Assembly: GCF_002135435.1 (NCBI RefSeq)
Contig: NZ_NEGK01000001.1
Coordinates: 248,001-312,000 of the forward strand
DNA length: 64,000 nt
Reading direction: 5' to 3'
Origin: Acinetobacter sp. ANC 3813
Lineage (GTDB): Bacteria > Pseudomonadota > Gammaproteobacteria > Pseudomonadales > Moraxellaceae
Shown here: positions 8,281-19,213 of the stretch, in pieces
How the letters are laid out: each line of letters begins with the position of its first letter
Position numbering within the stretch: position 1 is the stretch's first letter
Translations under genes and position numbers: made by a program
Notes under the pieces: generated by a model
Told to the model about the DNA's origin: nothing
Databases searched by the model: none
Seen by the model: the letters and a program-made list of their open reading frames with translations, nothing else

Positions 8281-9135
8281 TCAATGCGCAGATTCCATCG
8301 CTTTCCATACATTAATGGCATCTGTCATAGCTTTGACGTCATGCGCGCGAACCATGCACGCGCCTTGCTGTATGCTGAACATATGCGCAGCCACTGAACC
8401 CACAGCGCGGTTTTGTGCATCTGCACCATTTAAGGCTTCACCTATAAAACGTTTCCGTGACAAGGCTGATAAAATTGGATATCCCAATTCATGCAGTTTA
8501 TAAAATTCATTCAGCAATTTCAGATTTTGAGATGCATTTTTTGCAAAGCCGAAACCGGGATCAATCATAATATTTTCTGGCTGTACGCCAGCTTCTAAAG
8601 CATCATCTATACGCTGCTTCAGCTCTGCTATCACATCCAGAGTTACATCTTCATATTGATCCAGATTATTCATGGTGGTCGGCTCACCGCGCATATGCAT
8701 AATCATCACAGGGATATTCAGTTCAGCAGCAGTTTTTAAGGCATTCGGCCGAGTTAATGCCCGTACATCATTCCAGATATGTGCTCCCGCATTAACCGCA
8801 GCACGGATTACCGCTGGCTCTGAGGTATCAATTGAAATTACAGTATTCAGCTTTGCCAGCTCTTCAACAACTGGCACTACACGGCCGATTTCTTCTTCTA
8901 TAGGCACTGCAGATGCGCCTGGACGTGTTGATTCGCCGCCAACATCAATCACTGTCGCGCCATCAATAATCATTTGCTTAGCATGCGCAAGCGCCTGCTC
9001 TTTGCCATTATGCCTGCCGCCATCGCTAAAGGAATCTGGTGTGACATTTAAAATCCCCATAACATGCGGTACAGACAAATCTAAAGATAAATTGCCGCAC
9101 TTTAAGACTTTATGGGGTAATGGCATCAGCTGCAT
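8281..9135 (-). CDS. folP: dihydropteroate synthase
   Basis: The cytosolic enzyme joins p-aminobenzoate to 6-hydroxymethyl-dihydropterin diphosphate to make dihydropteroate in folate synthesis, and it is the sulfonamide target. The 284-aa TIM barrel shows the family motifs: GILNVTPDSFSDGG, IDVGGESTRPGA, ISIDTSEP, IMHMRG, IDPGFGFAKN and SALSRKRFIG. ATG 9135 is chosen because AAGGAG lies at 9143-9148; the open frame extends upstream to 9171 without a better site. It follows ftsH on the same strand, with an intrinsic terminator between the two. Confidence 0.95.
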   Translation of the reverse strand: MQLMPLPHKVLKCGNLSLDLSVPHVMGILNVTPDSFSDGGRHNGKEQALAHAKQMIIDGATVIDVGGESTRPGASAVPIEEEIGRVVPVVEELAKLNTVISIDTSEPAVIRAAVNAGAHIWNDVRALTRPNALKTAAELNIPVMIMHMRGEPTTMNNLDQYEDVTLDVIAELKQRIDDALEAGVQPENIMIDPGFGFAKNASQNLKLLNEFYKLHELGYPILSALSRKRFIGEALNGADAQNRAVGSVAAHMFSIQQGACMVRAHDVKAMTDAINVWKAMESAH

Positions 9136-9225
9136 TGGAATACTCCTTCTATTCTGCATGCATATTAACAATATTCTCTAAACCCAAGCTGAAAACTTTT
9201 CAAACACCGCTGGAATTTTCAGCAA

Positions 9226-9255
9226 AAAAAAGCCTCAATAAATTGAGGCTTTTTC
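9226..9255 (-). terminator. intrinsic terminator after ftsH
   Basis: A 9-bp perfect stem (9231-9239 with 9242-9250) is flanked by a T run on the minus strand. It would separate ftsH from folP unless read through. Confidence 0.85.
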
Positions 9256-9277
9256 CAAACTGAATGTACTGTGCGGA

Positions 9278-11167
9278 TTAGTTCGCTGGCAATGGCGGCG
9301 GAGTCGCAGGACCATCAGCTGCAGCAATATCCACTACAGGATTATCTGCTACATAGACTTTTGGCGGCTGCGGTTCACGGCCTTCCATAATGTCGCGGAT
9401 TTGCTCGCGGTCAATGGTTTCCCACTCAAGCAACGCTTTAACCATTGCATGGGCAATATCTTTATTGCCTTCCAAGATATCGCGCGCAACACGGTACTGC
9501 TCATCAATAATACGGCGCACTTCAGCATCAACTTGCTGCTGAGTTGCTTCTGAAATTGTACGGCTGCCAATGCTGCCCATGAAAGATTGCTGAGAATCAT
9601 CTTCATAGACCATGACGCCTAACTTATCAGACATACCATATTTAGTGACCATTGCACGCGCCATTTTGGTCGCGCGTTCAAAGTCGTTTGAAGCGCCAGT
9701 CGACATTTGGTTAATGAAGACTTCCTCTGCAATACGGCCGCCAAACAAAATTGAAAGTTCATTCAGCATTTTGTCTTTGTAATGACTGGTTTGGTCATGT
9801 TCAGGCAGCTGCCATGTCACACCCAAAGCCCAGCCGCGCGGCATAATCGTTACTTTATGCACAGGGTCAGTACCCGGTAAAATTTCTGCAACAATCGCAT
9901 GGCCTGCTTCATGGTAAGCGGTAGCGCGTCGCTCTTCTTCGCGAAGCACCATCGATTTACGCTCAGGACCCATGTACAGCTTGTCTTTTGCATCTTCAAA
10001 GTCATGCATATCGACAGTATTTTTATTGCGGCGGGCAGCAAATAATGCAGCTTCGTTCACAAGGTTTGCCAATTGCGCGCCAGAGAAGCCTGGTGTACCG
10101 CGTGCAAGTACTTTTACCTCTACACCAGTGGTAGATGGCAATTTTTTCATATGTACATTTAAAATCTGTTCACGGCCTTTAATGTCTGGCAGACCCACCA
10201 TCACCTGACGGTCGAAACGCCCAGGACGAAGCAATGCTTTATCCAAAACATCTGCACGGTTTGTAGCAGCAATAACAATAATGCCTTCATTGCCTTCAAA
10301 ACCGTCCATTTCGACCAGCATCTGGTTCAATGTCTGTTCACGCTCATCATGACCGCCGCCAGTGCCTGAACCGCGGTGACGGCCCACTGCATCAATCTCA
10401 TCAATAAAGATGATACAAGGCGCGTGGCGTTTAGCCTGTTCGAACATATCGCGTACACGAGATGCACCGACACCCACAAACATTTCGACAAAGTCAGAAC
10501 CTGAAATACTGAAAAATGGAACTTTCGCTTCACCTGCAATGGCTTTTGCAAGCAAGGTTTTACCAGTACCTGGAGGACCTACCATCAGCACGCCGCGCGG
10601 AATAGTTGCGCCAAGGCGTTTGAATTTAGTCGGATCTTTCAGGAAATCGACAATCTCAACCACTTCCTGCTTTGCTTCATCACAGCCAGCAACATCAGTA
10701 AACGTGACTTTGATCTGATCTTCAGACAGCATCTTGGCTTTAGATTTGCCGAAACTCATCGGGCCATTTTTACCGCCAGCACCGCCACCCATGTTGCGCA
10801 TAAAGAACATGAACAGCAAAATGATGAGAAGCACTGGGAAACTAGCAATGAGAAGCTGCATTAACAGACCTTGACGCTGAGGCGCAGTGCCTTCAACAAC
10901 AACGTTGTTTTTAATCAGGTTCGGCATCAGTTCAGGATCTTGAACCGCTGGACGAATACTTTCAAATTCAGAACCGTTAGATTTCTCACCACGGATTCTT
11001 TCACCATCAATTATGACTTGTTTAATTTGACCAGCATTCACCGCTGCCACAAACTCTGAATAGTTCATCGCAGTCGGCTGATTGCGGTCACTGACGTTGC
11101 TGAATATAAGTACCAGCACACCCAGTATGACGAGCCACAATACGGCATTCTTAAAAAGATCGCTCAA
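9278..11167 (-). CDS. ftsH: ATP-dependent zinc metalloprotease FtsH
   Basis: This inner-membrane AAA+ protease degrades misfolded membrane proteins and regulatory proteins. The 629-aa protein has a first membrane segment at about residues 7-23, a periplasmic domain, and a second membrane segment at about 104-123. Walker A is GPPGTGKT (197-204), Walker B is IIFIDEID (252-259), and the zinc-binding HEAGH is at 419-423. A proline-rich tail (EPQPPK...PPPLP) ends the protein. Translation appears to start at TTG 11167, with GGGA upstream. It follows rlmE, the usual rlmE-ftsH pairing. Confidence 0.96.
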   Translation of the reverse strand: MSDLFKNAVLWLVILGVLVLIFSNVSDRNQPTAMNYSEFVAAVNAGQIKQVIIDGERIRGEKSNGSEFESIRPAVQDPELMPNLIKNNVVVEGTAPQRQGLLMQLLIASFPVLLIILLFMFFMRNMGGGAGGKNGPMSFGKSKAKMLSEDQIKVTFTDVAGCDEAKQEVVEIVDFLKDPTKFKRLGATIPRGVLMVGPPGTGKTLLAKAIAGEAKVPFFSISGSDFVEMFVGVGASRVRDMFEQAKRHAPCIIFIDEIDAVGRHRGSGTGGGHDEREQTLNQMLVEMDGFEGNEGIIVIAATNRADVLDKALLRPGRFDRQVMVGLPDIKGREQILNVHMKKLPSTTGVEVKVLARGTPGFSGAQLANLVNEAALFAARRNKNTVDMHDFEDAKDKLYMGPERKSMVLREEERRATAYHEAGHAIVAEILPGTDPVHKVTIMPRGWALGVTWQLPEHDQTSHYKDKMLNELSILFGGRIAEEVFINQMSTGASNDFERATKMARAMVTKYGMSDKLGVMVYEDDSQQSFMGSIGSRTISEATQQQVDAEVRRIIDEQYRVARDILEGNKDIAHAMVKALLEWETIDREQIRDIMEGREPQPPKVYVADNPVVDIAAADGPATPPPLPAN

Positions 11168-11301
11168 AGCTTTATTCCCATATCATTAATTTGATCATGC
11201 CCTATAAAAGGGTTGACCCTAATATTTACGCTGCAGACCAGCTTTGCAATTAGTTAAAAAAGTACAAAATGCACAATTTTTAACGCGTTGGCAAGTAGAC
11301 T

Positions 11302-11952
11302 TTACTTGAAACCCTTCTTGCGTCCTTGACCAATTAAAAACACTTCTTTAGAACGGGCGCGTGAAGCAGCGGGTTTCGCTGTCTTCAATACGTCAAAATT
11401 ATCGACAACTTGCTTGCGGAACTCATCAAAACCAGTACCTTGGAACACTTTCACCAAAAACTGGCCTTTAGGCCCTAGCACTTTGGTTGCAAAATCCAGC
11501 GCAAGCTCACATAAATAAATTTGGCGAGGTTGATCTACAGCCTTATTACCTGATGTATTGGGGGCCATATCTGAAATTACAACGTCTACCGTACGTCCGT
11601 TTAAAATTTTTAACAAATTTTCGAATACTTCTTCTTCTCGGAAGTCACCTTGCAAGAAAGTAACATCTGGCAATGCGTCCATTTCCAAGATATCCGATGC
11701 AATGACCAAACCTTTGTCACCCACCAGTTTGCCGGCAATCTGCGACCAGCTGCCCGGTGCTGCACCCAGATCCACCACGATCATGCCGGGTTTGATCATC
11801 TTGTATTTTTCTTGAATTTCGAGAAGTTTATAGGCGGCTCGCGCACGATAACCTTCCTTTTGCGCTTTTTTCACAAAAGGATCATCTAAATGTTCCCGCA
11901 TCCAGTCTCGGCTGCTCTTGGATAATTTTTGATTGGTAATACGCGTCGCCAT
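11302..11952 (-). CDS. rlmE: 23S rRNA 2'-O-ribose U2552 methyltransferase RlmE (FtsJ)
   Basis: This SAM-dependent enzyme methylates U2552 in the A-loop of the 50S subunit. The 216-aa protein has the SAM-binding [13 protein letters not shown] motif (from about residue 59). The family K-D-K-E tetrad appears at K42, D128 (in ISDMAPN), K168 (in FLVKVF) and E203, each shifted by four from the E. coli positions. It sits upstream of ftsH and divergent from yhbY. Confidence 0.95.
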   Translation of the reverse strand: MATRITNQKLSKSSRDWMREHLDDPFVKKAQKEGYRARAAYKLLEIQEKYKMIKPGMIVVDLGAAPGSWSQIAGKLVGDKGLVIASDILEMDALPDVTFLQGDFREEEVFENLLKILNGRTVDVVISDMAPNTSGNKAVDQPRQIYLCELALDFATKVLGPKGQFLVKVFQGTGFDEFRKQVVDNFDVLKTAKPAASRARSKEVFLIGQGRKKGFK

Positions 11953-12146
11953 AAAACTCTAAATAAAATAATCTTCTAAACTCTGATTGTACGTGAAAAA
12001 CACGCTGTTTGCAGTATACATGTGTATCTAAATGGTGGTTAAAAGCCAGTTTTTTTCAATATTTCGCATCGATATTTTCGTATAATCTAAAGCGTTTAAA
12101 CTCAGCTTTTGCTATAATAGGCCGTTTTCAAATTTAGGTTACATTT

Positions 12147-12470
12147 ATGGCGTCTTTATCTATTCAAGAGCGCAAGCGTTTACGTCAAATCGGACATGCT
12201 CTAAACCCTGTGGTTATGGTGGGCGACAAAGGCTTAACTGAAAATGTAATTGAAGAATTGGCCCGCGCTTTAAACGACCACGAACTGATTAAAGTGAAAA
12301 TCGTTGCTGAAGACCGTGAAGCCCGCGCTGCCCTAATTACTGAAGTTTCAGAAGCTTCTGGTGCTGAAATTGTACAGACGATCGGCAAAATTGTATTGCT
12401 GTATAAAAAAGCAGCCAAGCAAAATGCCAAATTGTCTAATTTAGTCCGTCATGCTCATTTATCTAACTAA
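12147..12470 (+). CDS. yhbY: ribosome assembly RNA-binding protein YhbY (CRM domain)
   Basis: The 107-aa protein is a single CRM domain. It begins LSIQERKRLRQIGHALNPVV, has the GxxG loop as GDKG, and continues with ENVIEELARALNDHELIKVK and GAEIVQTIGKIVLLYK. Family members bind pre-50S particles. It is divergent from rlmE, a common arrangement. The next gene starts 8 bp after its stop, so the two are probably cotranscribed. Confidence 0.93.
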   Translation: MASLSIQERKRLRQIGHALNPVVMVGDKGLTENVIEELARALNDHELIKVKIVAEDREARAALITEVSEASGAEIVQTIGKIVLLYKKAAKQNAKLSNLVRHAHLSN

Positions 12471-12478
12471 TCCATAGA

Positions 12479-13018
12479 ATGGCTAGTTATGATCTAAGCG
12501 CTTTTGACCGCCGCTTTCAGGCAATTTCGCTGGTCGGCGCAATTGAGCAGCAAGGCCAGTACGCATTGAATGTGGGCTTCTGGCTGCGCGACCCCAATCA
12601 ATGGGTGCAATGGCCTGAAATGGCTGCGTCCAACCCGCGTCAGGATTTTCTGTGGGAACAGACCTGCTTTGAAATTTTCATTGGCGTACATAATGAAGAT
12701 TTCTATCGTGAAATCAACCTCTCCCCTTCTCAGGCATGGCAAGCTTATCAATTTGAAGAATACCGCTTCCCTGAAGATATGCCGCCGCCAGCTGCATATG
12801 ATATTGAACTGAATCAACTCAAGCGCACACACTATGGCTTGAATGTCAGCGTCGATCTGACAGAATTCATGCTGACGCATAAACTGAAATGGTCTGACAT
12901 GTATCTCGGCTTATCTGCTGTATTGAAAACCTCACAAGGCGATCAATACTACGCAATGCAGCATAGCAGCCCAAATGCAGATTTTCATAATAAGCGCGAT
13001 TGGCTGCATCAGTTTTAA
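12479..13018 (+). CDS. DOMON-like domain protein
   Basis: The 179-aa protein looks like a beta-sandwich of the bacterial DOMON-like type. It has LWEQTCFEIFIG near the middle, FYREINLSPSQAWQAYQFEE, and LGLSAVLKTSQGDQYYAMQH near the end. No signal peptide is present, so it is probably cytosolic. Related proteins are annotated DOMON-like without a known ligand. It lies 8 bp after yhbY and ends at a strong terminator. Confidence 0.75.
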   Translation: MASYDLSAFDRRFQAISLVGAIEQQGQYALNVGFWLRDPNQWVQWPEMAASNPRQDFLWEQTCFEIFIGVHNEDFYREINLSPSQAWQAYQFEEYRFPEDMPPPAAYDIELNQLKRTHYGLNVSVDLTEFMLTHKLKWSDMYLGLSAVLKTSQGDQYYAMQHSSPNADFHNKRDWLHQF

Positions 13019-13042
13019 ACAAAAGCCAATCTGCAATAGATC

Positions 13043-13071
13043 AAGCAAAAGCTCAGCCTTTTGCTTTTTTT
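13043..13071 (+). terminator. intrinsic terminator of the yhbY operon
   Basis: GCAAAAG (13045-13051) pairs with CTTTTGC (13058-13064) and is followed by a T run. Confidence 0.8.
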
Positions 13072-13396
13072 ATTTATAAGCCCGTCATAGATAAATCTAA
13101 TATCAATACAAAGCATCTGATTCTATCAAGTGCAGCAGCAAATCAGCGCTATTGCGGACCTTAGATTATTTTCCTGCATTAGATCTATGCGATTGAAAGC
13201 GTGACTAAGGATTGCATATTGCTCAATGTCATTTATATGAACTTATTTAAATAATCTGAATGCTTCATGCAGCGTCTGCGATGTATTTATTATGTTATTG
13301 AGCACTATACTGCGTTTTATACGCTTCATTTTTTATTTGATTCAATTAAAACAATACATCCATGTACTGTTCTTCATTAAAATTCAGCTTGAGCGC
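13072..13396. other. intergenic stretch, nothing recognised
   Basis: About 325 AT-rich bases lie between the yhbY-operon terminator and the 3' end of the coiled-coil gene. No gene fragment, repeat or clear terminator for the minus-strand gene was seen. Confidence 0.5.
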
Positions 13397-13891
13397 TTAG
13401 CTTTTTAATACATCTTTAGTTTCGGCTGCTTGATCAGCTTCAGCTTTCACATTCGATACTTTCTTCCATGCTTCCAAAGTATGCTCTTTTGAACGCTTAT
13501 AGGTTTCAGTCAGCTGATCTTTATGTTTCAGTGAAATTTGGCTGACATCCTCTTTCAGTTCTTTGCTTAATTTAGAAATATCATCAAGCACTGCATTGAA
13601 TTCTGTTTTTACAAATTCTTTCAGCTCAGTAAGATCTTTCTGAGATGAACCTAATTGAGTTTTCAGCAATTCAATCTTCTGCAGCAAATCCTGCTTGAAT
13701 TGGCGCAGCTGATCTTGCACGCTGGCATTCAGCTGTTTAGCCTCTGCTTGAATTTTTTCTTTGCTCTCTATTACCGCTTCTGCAACTTGTTCAGTGGCTT
13801 CTTTCGTCGCCTGCTCAAGCTGCTCAGCACCATCTGCCGCGATGGTTTTAAGTGTTTTAACAGTTTCAGTTGCCTTTGGAGATGTCGCCAT
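13397..13891 (-). CDS. coiled-coil, phasin/apolipoprotein-like protein of unknown function
   Basis: The 164-aa protein is almost wholly charged amphipathic helix. It has an alanine/glutamate-rich first half (EQLEQATKEATEQVAEAVIE) and long heptad stretches such as QLRQFKQDLLQKIELLKTQL. No signal peptide is present. The composition recalls phasins and apolipoprotein-like helical bundles, but no specific motif supports either, so no function is assigned. An AGG lies 9 nt before the ATG. It is a single gene, divergent from carA. Confidence 0.7.
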   Translation of the reverse strand: MATSPKATETVKTLKTIAADGAEQLEQATKEATEQVAEAVIESKEKIQAEAKQLNASVQDQLRQFKQDLLQKIELLKTQLGSSQKDLTELKEFVKTEFNAVLDDISKLSKELKEDVSQISLKHKDQLTETYKRSKEHTLEAWKKVSNVKAEADQAAETKDVLKS

Positions 13892-14061
13892 GTGCTTATA
13901 CCTATAGTTATTGATGACTTTTTAAGCATATTCCAAATTGATAAATTTTAACTTCTGATTTGTCAGACAATAATTAAATGCTTACATATTTTTAAAGACT
14001 AAAAAACAAACTTTCAAGCAAAAATCAAGCCTAATATCTAACTTATTCAGGATATTTTCAA

Positions 14062-14090
14062 TGGACTTTTGAGGCTTTCATGCGTATAGT
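14062..14090 (+). promoter_or_regulatory. predicted sigma-70 promoter of carAB
   Basis: The -35 box TGGACT (14062-14067, four of six matches) lies 17 bp from the -10 box TATAGT (14085-14090, five of six). Transcription would start near 14097, just ahead of the leader hairpins. Confidence 0.6.
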
Positions 14091-14104
14091 ACGCTGTTAA
14101 GTTC

Positions 14105-14172
14105 AAGCGAGCAGACATAGGGAGGGTAGGTTTTAAAGCAGCCTTCCTTTTTTTTCGTCTACTCGCTTTTTT
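14105..14172 (+). promoter_or_regulatory. nested-hairpin leader, candidate attenuator of carAB
   Basis: The inner hairpin (14121-14127 with 14141-14147, two G-T pairs) is followed by eight T at 14148-14155, the form of an intrinsic terminator. It is enclosed by an outer 12-bp stem with one mismatch (14105-14116 with 14157-14168), which ends in its own run of six T. Both lie between the predicted transcription start and the carA start codon. Pyrimidine- or arginine-linked control is an inference from the gene. Confidence 0.55.
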
Positions 14173-14198
14173 ACAGCCTAAATTTCAGGAGCTTTGGT

Positions 14199-15341
14199 TT
14201 GAGCACCCCAGCAATTTTAGCCCTTGCCGACGGAACTATCTTTAAAGGTACTTCTATTGGCGCAACGGGTAGTACGACTGGTGAAGTCGTTTTTAATACA
14301 GCAATGACTGGCTATCAAGAAATTTTGACTGACCCTAGCTATGCACAGCAAATTGTAACGCTGACTTACCCGCATATCGGTAATACAGGCTGCAACGATG
14401 AAGACGCTGAGTCAGGTCGAATTCATAAAGTATGGGCCAACGGTTTAATTATCCGTGACCTGCCTTTATTGCACAGCAATTTCCGTTCAACGCAATCATT
14501 AGGTGAATACCTAGAGCAGCACAACGTTGTTGCTATTGCAGACATCGACACCCGTAAACTGACACGTATTTTACGTGATAAAGGCGCGCAGAATGGTTGC
14601 ATCCTTGCTGGCGAAAATATCACGGCAGAAGAAGCTTTAGAAAAAGCTCGTGCATTTGGCGGTTTAAACGGTTTAGATCTTGCGAAAGAATGCTGTGACC
14701 CTGAAGGTTTTGAATGGACAGAAGGCTCTTGGGCACTTGGTAAAGGTTTCGCTCAACCAGAACTTAAATTCCATGTTGTTGCATACGATTACGGTGTCAA
14801 AACCAACATCTTACGTATGCTCGCAGACCGCGGCTGTAAATTAACTGTCGTGCCTGCGCAAACTCCTGCTGCTGACGTGCTTGCGTTGAATCCAGATGGA
14901 GTGTTCCTTTCGAACGGCCCTGGCGATCCAGCTGCATGCGACTATGCAATTGAGGCTGTAAAAACAATTGTAGAAGATGCCCGCAACGTACCAGTATTCG
15001 GTATTTGCTTAGGCCATCAAATTCTTGCACTTGCATCAGGTGCAAAAACTGTGAAAATGCCTCACGGCCACCACGGTGCTAACCATCCTGTACAAAATCT
15101 TGAAGATGGCACAGTGATGATTACTTCTCAGAACCACGGTTTCGCAGTAGATACAGATACGCTACCGGCCAACTTGAAAGCTACGCACAAATCACTGTTC
15201 GACCAAACCTTACAAGGTATGCATCGTACAGACAAACCTGCGTTCAGCTTCCAGGGACACCCTGAAGCAAGCCCTGGTCCACATGACTGCGCACCATTGT
15301 TCGATCATTTCATCGAACTTATCAAAGCATCTAAGAAGTAA
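14199..15341 (+). CDS. carA: carbamoyl-phosphate synthase small subunit (glutaminase)
   Basis: The 380-aa glutaminase subunit releases ammonia from glutamine and channels it to CarB. An N-terminal CPSase small-chain domain precedes a class I amidotransferase domain. The catalytic triad is Cys270 in FGICLGHQ with His354 and Glu356 in GHPEASPGP. The start is TTG 14199, behind AGGAG. carB begins 14 bp after the stop, so the two form an operon. Confidence 0.97.
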   Translation: MSTPAILALADGTIFKGTSIGATGSTTGEVVFNTAMTGYQEILTDPSYAQQIVTLTYPHIGNTGCNDEDAESGRIHKVWANGLIIRDLPLLHSNFRSTQSLGEYLEQHNVVAIADIDTRKLTRILRDKGAQNGCILAGENITAEEALEKARAFGGLNGLDLAKECCDPEGFEWTEGSWALGKGFAQPELKFHVVAYDYGVKTNILRMLADRGCKLTVVPAQTPAADVLALNPDGVFLSNGPGDPAACDYAIEAVKTIVEDARNVPVFGICLGHQILALASGAKTVKMPHGHHGANHPVQNLEDGTVMITSQNHGFAVDTDTLPANLKATHKSLFDQTLQGMHRTDKPAFSFQGHPEASPGPHDCAPLFDHFIELIKASKK

Positions 15342-15355
15342 TTAAGGAAGCGATC

Positions 15356-18300
15356 ATGGCTAAACGTACAGACATTAAAAGCATCTTAATTATTGGTGCG
15401 GGTCCGATTGTGATCGGTCAGGCATGTGAGTTTGACTACTCAGGTGCGCAAGCATGTAAAGCCCTTCGTGAAGAAGGCTACCGTGTAATTTTGGTGAACT
15501 CTAACCCAGCCACCATTATGACTGACCCAGCAATGGCAGACGCAACTTACATCGAGCCGATCACTTGGCAAACTGTAGCTGCAATCATTGAGAAAGAACG
15601 CCCAGACGCAGTTCTTCCGACAATGGGCGGTCAAACAGCATTGAACTGTGCACTCGCACTGGATGCCAACGGTATTTTAGAAAAATACAATGTTGAATTG
15701 ATTGGCGCGAGCAAAGAAGCGATTGAAAAAGCGGAAGACCGTAAACTTTTCGATATCGCAATGCGCAAAATTGGTTTGGAATGCCCTCGCGCTGATGTTG
15801 CAGAAAGCATGGAACATGCTCTTGAAATCCAAGCGCGTTTCGGCTTCCCTGTAATTATTCGTCCATCATTCACCATGGGCGGTTCAGGCGGCGGTATTGC
15901 GTATAACAAAGAAGAATTCATTGAAATCTGTGAACGCGGTTTCGATCTTTCTCCAACCAAACAATTATTGATCGATGAATCTTTAATTGGTTGGAAAGAG
16001 TACGAAATGGAAGTTGTTCGTGACAAAAACGACAACTGTATCATTGTATGTACCATTGAAAACTTTGACCCAATGGGCGTGCACACTGGTGACTCAATCA
16101 CTGTTGCTCCTGCGCAAACATTGACAGACAAAGAATTCCAGCTTCTACGTAATGCATCTTTAGCAGTGCTTCGTGAAATTGGTGTTGAAACTGGCGGTTC
16201 TAACGTTCAATTCGGTATTAACCCGAAAGACGGCCGTATGGTTGTGATCGAGATGAACCCGCGTGTTTCTCGTTCATCTGCCCTTGCATCTAAAGCAACT
16301 GGTTTCCCAATTGCGAAAATCGCTGCGAAATTGGCTGTAGGCTACACCCTTGATGAGTTGAAAAACGACATCACTGGCGGTACAACACCTGCATCTTTCG
16401 AACCAGCAATTGACTATGTTGTTACTAAGATTCCTCGTTTTAACTTCGAGAAATTCCCGCAAGCTGACGCAACTTTGACTACACAGATGAAATCTGTCGG
16501 TGAAGTCATGGCGATTGGCCGTAACTTCCAAGAGTCTGTGTCTAAAGCGCTTCGCGGTCTTGAAGTTGGCGCATGCGGTTTTGATGAAAAAATCGCAGTG
16601 GGCACTGAAGGCGCACGTGAAAAAATTCTGGTTGAATTGAAAGTTCCAGGTCCAGAGCGTATTTGGTACGTGGGCGATGCATTCCGTCACGGCTTTACTT
16701 TAGATGAAGTATTTGCTGCAACAAACATCGACCGTTGGTTCTTGATTCAAATCGAAGACATCATCAAAACTGAAAACCAAATCAAAACTTTAGGTTTTGG
16801 TGATTTGAATGCAGACAACATCCGTTCATTCAAACGTAAAGGTTTATCAGATCTTCGCATTGCGGACTTGATGGGCATTTCACAAAAGCAATTCCGTAAA
16901 CACCGTTGGAACTTGGGCGTGACTCCAGTTTACAAACGCGTAGATACATGTGCAGCAGAGTTTGAATCTGACACAGCTTACATGTACTCAACTTACGATG
17001 AAGAATGTGAAGCGAATCCTTCTAACCGTGACAAAATCATGGTGATCGGCGGCGGTCCTAACCGTATTGGCCAAGGGATCGAGTTCGATTACTGCTGTGT
17101 ACACGCGGCGCTTGCTATGCGTGAAGACGGCTACGAAACCATCATGGTGAACTGTAACCCTGAAACGGTTTCTACGGATTACGACACATCTGATCGCTTG
17201 TACTTCGAACCAATTACTTTGGAAGATGTACTTGAAATCGTACGTATCGAGAAGCCTAAAGGCATTATCGTTCAGTACGGCGGTCAAACACCTTTGAAAT
17301 TGGCTCGTGCGCTTGAAGAAGCAGGTGCGCCAATTATCGGTACATCACCTGATGCAATTGACCGTGCTGAAGACCGTGAACGTTTCCAGCAAATGATTCA
17401 ACGTCTGCAACTTCGCCAACCAAACAACAGCATCGTAAAATCTGCTGAAGAAGGCATGGCTGAAGCGTCTAAAGTGGGCTACCCGCTTGTAGTACGTCCA
17501 TCATACGTGCTTGGCGGCCGTGCGATGGAAATCGTTTACAACGATGACGAATTGAAACGCTACTTACGTGATGCGGTTCAAGCATCAAATGAAGCGCCAG
17601 TTCTTCTTGACCACTTCCTTGATGATGCGATTGAAGTTGATGTGGACTGCGTATCTGACGGTAAAGACGTGGTGATTGGCGGTATTATGCAGCATATCGA
17701 ACAAGCAGGCATTCACTCAGGTGACTCTGCATGTTCAATTCCGCCTTACTCTTTATCTAAAGAAGTTCAGGATGATATGCGCCGTCAAACTGTTGCCATG
17801 GCGAAAGAGCTTGGCGTAATCGGTTTGATGAACGTACAGTTTGCGGTTAAAGGCACTGATGTATACATCTTAGAAGTGAACCCGCGTGCATCACGTACAG
17901 TTCCGTTCGTTTCTAAATGCATCGGCGAATCTTTAGCGAAAGTGGCTGCACGCTGTATGGCGGGCCAATCTCTAGAATCTCAAGGATTCACTGCAGAGAT
18001 TATCCCTGAGCACTTCTCTGTAAAAGAAGCTGTGTTCCCATTCAACAAGTTCCCTGGCGTAGACCCTATCCTTGGCCCTGAGATGAAATCGACTGGCGAA
18101 GTTATGGGTGTAGGCAAAACTTTTGGTGAAGCATTCTATAAAGCTGTGTTAGGCTCTAACGACCGTTTACCAGGCTTGCCAACTGAAGGCGAAGTGAAGC
18201 ACGCATTCTTGTCTGTACGTCATTCAGACAAGCCTCGCGCTGTCGGTATTGCCAAACAGTTAACAGATCTAGGCTTCAAAGTGATCGCGACTGGCGGCAC

Positions 18301-18586
18301 TTATGATGTGATTAAAGAAGCAGGTATTGAATGTGAACGCGTGAATAAAGTCACTGAAGGCCGTCCTAATATTGTGGACCGCTTGAAAAACGGCGAAGTT
18401 CACCTCATTATCAATACAACTGAAGGCAAACAGGCTCAAGAAGATTCATTCTCGATCCGCCGCTCTGCACTTCAAGGCAAAGTGTATTACACTACCACCT
18501 TGAATGGCGCAGATGCTGTATGCCAAGCTTTAGCAATCAAATTGCCAATGGATGTTTACCGTCTGCAAGACCTTACTAAAGGTTAA
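15356..18586 (+). CDS. carB: carbamoyl-phosphate synthase large subunit
   Basis: The 1076-aa subunit makes carbamoyl phosphate from bicarbonate, ammonia and two ATP, feeding pyrimidine and arginine synthesis. Its duplicated ATP-grasp halves show parallel motifs. The first has [18 protein letters not shown] and [17 protein letters not shown]; the second has [16 protein letters not shown] and [17 protein letters not shown]. The C-terminal MGS-like allosteric domain (from about [16 protein letters not shown] to the end) includes ATGGTYDVI. Length and domain order are normal. AAGGAAG lies before ATG 15356. Confidence 0.97.
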   Translation: MAKRTDIKSILIIGAGPIVIGQACEFDYSGAQACKALREEGYRVILVNSNPATIMTDPAMADATYIEPITWQTVAAIIEKERPDAVLPTMGGQTALNCALALDANGILEKYNVELIGASKEAIEKAEDRKLFDIAMRKIGLECPRADVAESMEHALEIQARFGFPVIIRPSFTMGGSGGGIAYNKEEFIEICERGFDLSPTKQLLIDESLIGWKEYEMEVVRDKNDNCIIVCTIENFDPMGVHTGDSITVAPAQTLTDKEFQLLRNASLAVLREIGVETGGSNVQFGINPKDGRMVVIEMNPRVSRSSALASKATGFPIAKIAAKLAVGYTLDELKNDITGGTTPASFEPAIDYVVTKIPRFNFEKFPQADATLTTQMKSVGEVMAIGRNFQESVSKALRGLEVGACGFDEKIAVGTEGAREKILVELKVPGPERIWYVGDAFRHGFTLDEVFAATNIDRWFLIQIEDIIKTENQIKTLGFGDLNADNIRSFKRKGLSDLRIADLMGISQKQFRKHRWNLGVTPVYKRVDTCAAEFESDTAYMYSTYDEECEANPSNRDKIMVIGGGPNRIGQGIEFDYCCVHAALAMREDGYETIMVNCNPETVSTDYDTSDRLYFEPITLEDVLEIVRIEKPKGIIVQYGGQTPLKLARALEEAGAPIIGTSPDAIDRAEDRERFQQMIQRLQLRQPNNSIVKSAEEGMAEASKVGYPLVVRPSYVLGGRAMEIVYNDDELKRYLRDAVQASNEAPVLLDHFLDDAIEVDVDCVSDGKDVVIGGIMQHIEQAGIHSGDSACSIPPYSLSKEVQDDMRRQTVAMAKELGVIGLMNVQFAVKGTDVYILEVNPRASRTVPFVSKCIGESLAKVAARCMAGQSLESQGFTAEIIPEHFSVKEAVFPFNKFPGVDPILGPEMKSTGEVMGVGKTFGEAFYKAVLGSNDRLPGLPTEGEVKHAFLSVRHSDKPRAVGIAKQLTDLGFKVIATGGTYDVIKEAGIECERVNKVTEGRPNIVDRLKNGEVHLIINTTEGKQAQEDSFSIRRSALQGKVYYTTTLNGADAVCQALAIKLPMDVYRLQDLTKG

Positions 18587-18603
18587 TTAAGTTACTGATA
18601 AGA

Positions 18604-18634
18604 CCCGTCACCTTATCGGTGGCGGGCTTTTTTA
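18604..18634 (+). terminator. intrinsic terminator after carB
   Basis: A 9-bp stem (18604-18612 with 18618-18626, one G-T pair) with loop TTATC is followed by seven T. It lies between carB and greA. Confidence 0.85.
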
Positions 18635-18680
18635 TTTTCTAAACCTGTATTTTCTACATACCAATTTATGAGGGACAACA

Positions 18681-19157
18681 ATGCAACGTTATCCTATGAC
18701 TCCCGAAGGCAAGGTTGCCTTAGAGAAAGAATTATATCAATTAAAAAGTATTGATCGTCCGCGTATTACAGCCGCTATTGCTGAAGCACGCGAACATGGG
18801 GATTTAAAAGAAAACGCGGAATACCATGCTGCCCGTGAACAGCAAGGCTTCTGTGAAGGCCGCATTCAAGATATCGAAGGCAAATTAGGCGCATGCCAAG
18901 TGGTTGATATCAACACACTTGAACAAAATGGCCGTGTTGTTTTTGGTGTAACGGTGACGATTGAAAACCTAGATACCGAAGAGCAAAAAACCTATAAGAT
19001 TGTTGGCGATGACGAAGCAGACTTTAAGATCAACAAGATCTCTGTAAACTCTCCAATCGCTCGCGGCCTTTTAGGTAAGAGTGAAGGCGACGAAGTAAAA
19101 ATCGTGACTCCGCAAGGCGAAGTAGAATACGAAATTGTGAAAGTTGAATATCTTTAA
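18681..19157 (+). CDS. greA: transcription elongation factor GreA
   Basis: The 158-aa factor enters the RNA polymerase secondary channel and stimulates cleavage of backtracked RNA. An N-terminal coiled coil ends in the acidic tip [20 protein letters not shown]-terminal FKBP-like domain includes [24 protein letters not shown] and ends [10 protein letters not shown]. Length is standard. It follows carB behind a terminator, so it probably has its own promoter in the 94-bp gap; its ATG follows a weak GAGGGA site. Confidence 0.96.
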   Translation: MQRYPMTPEGKVALEKELYQLKSIDRPRITAAIAEAREHGDLKENAEYHAAREQQGFCEGRIQDIEGKLGACQVVDINTLEQNGRVVFGVTVTIENLDTEEQKTYKIVGDDEADFKINKISVNSPIARGLLGKSEGDEVKIVTPQGEVEYEIVKVEYL

Positions 19158-19179
19158 TTATTAAAGATTTTAACGCCAG

Positions 19180-19203
19180 CCCCTCCTTATGAGGGGTTTT
19201 TTA
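19180..19203 (+). terminator. intrinsic terminator after greA
   Basis: CCCCTC-CTTAT-GAGGGG (19180-19196) is followed by a T run. Confidence 0.85.
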
Positions 19204-19213
19204 TTATCTAAAA

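Noticed and set aside
8234-9181. Plus-strand frames opposite folP
   Set aside because: They mirror folP codons and have no ribosome sites; folP is certain.
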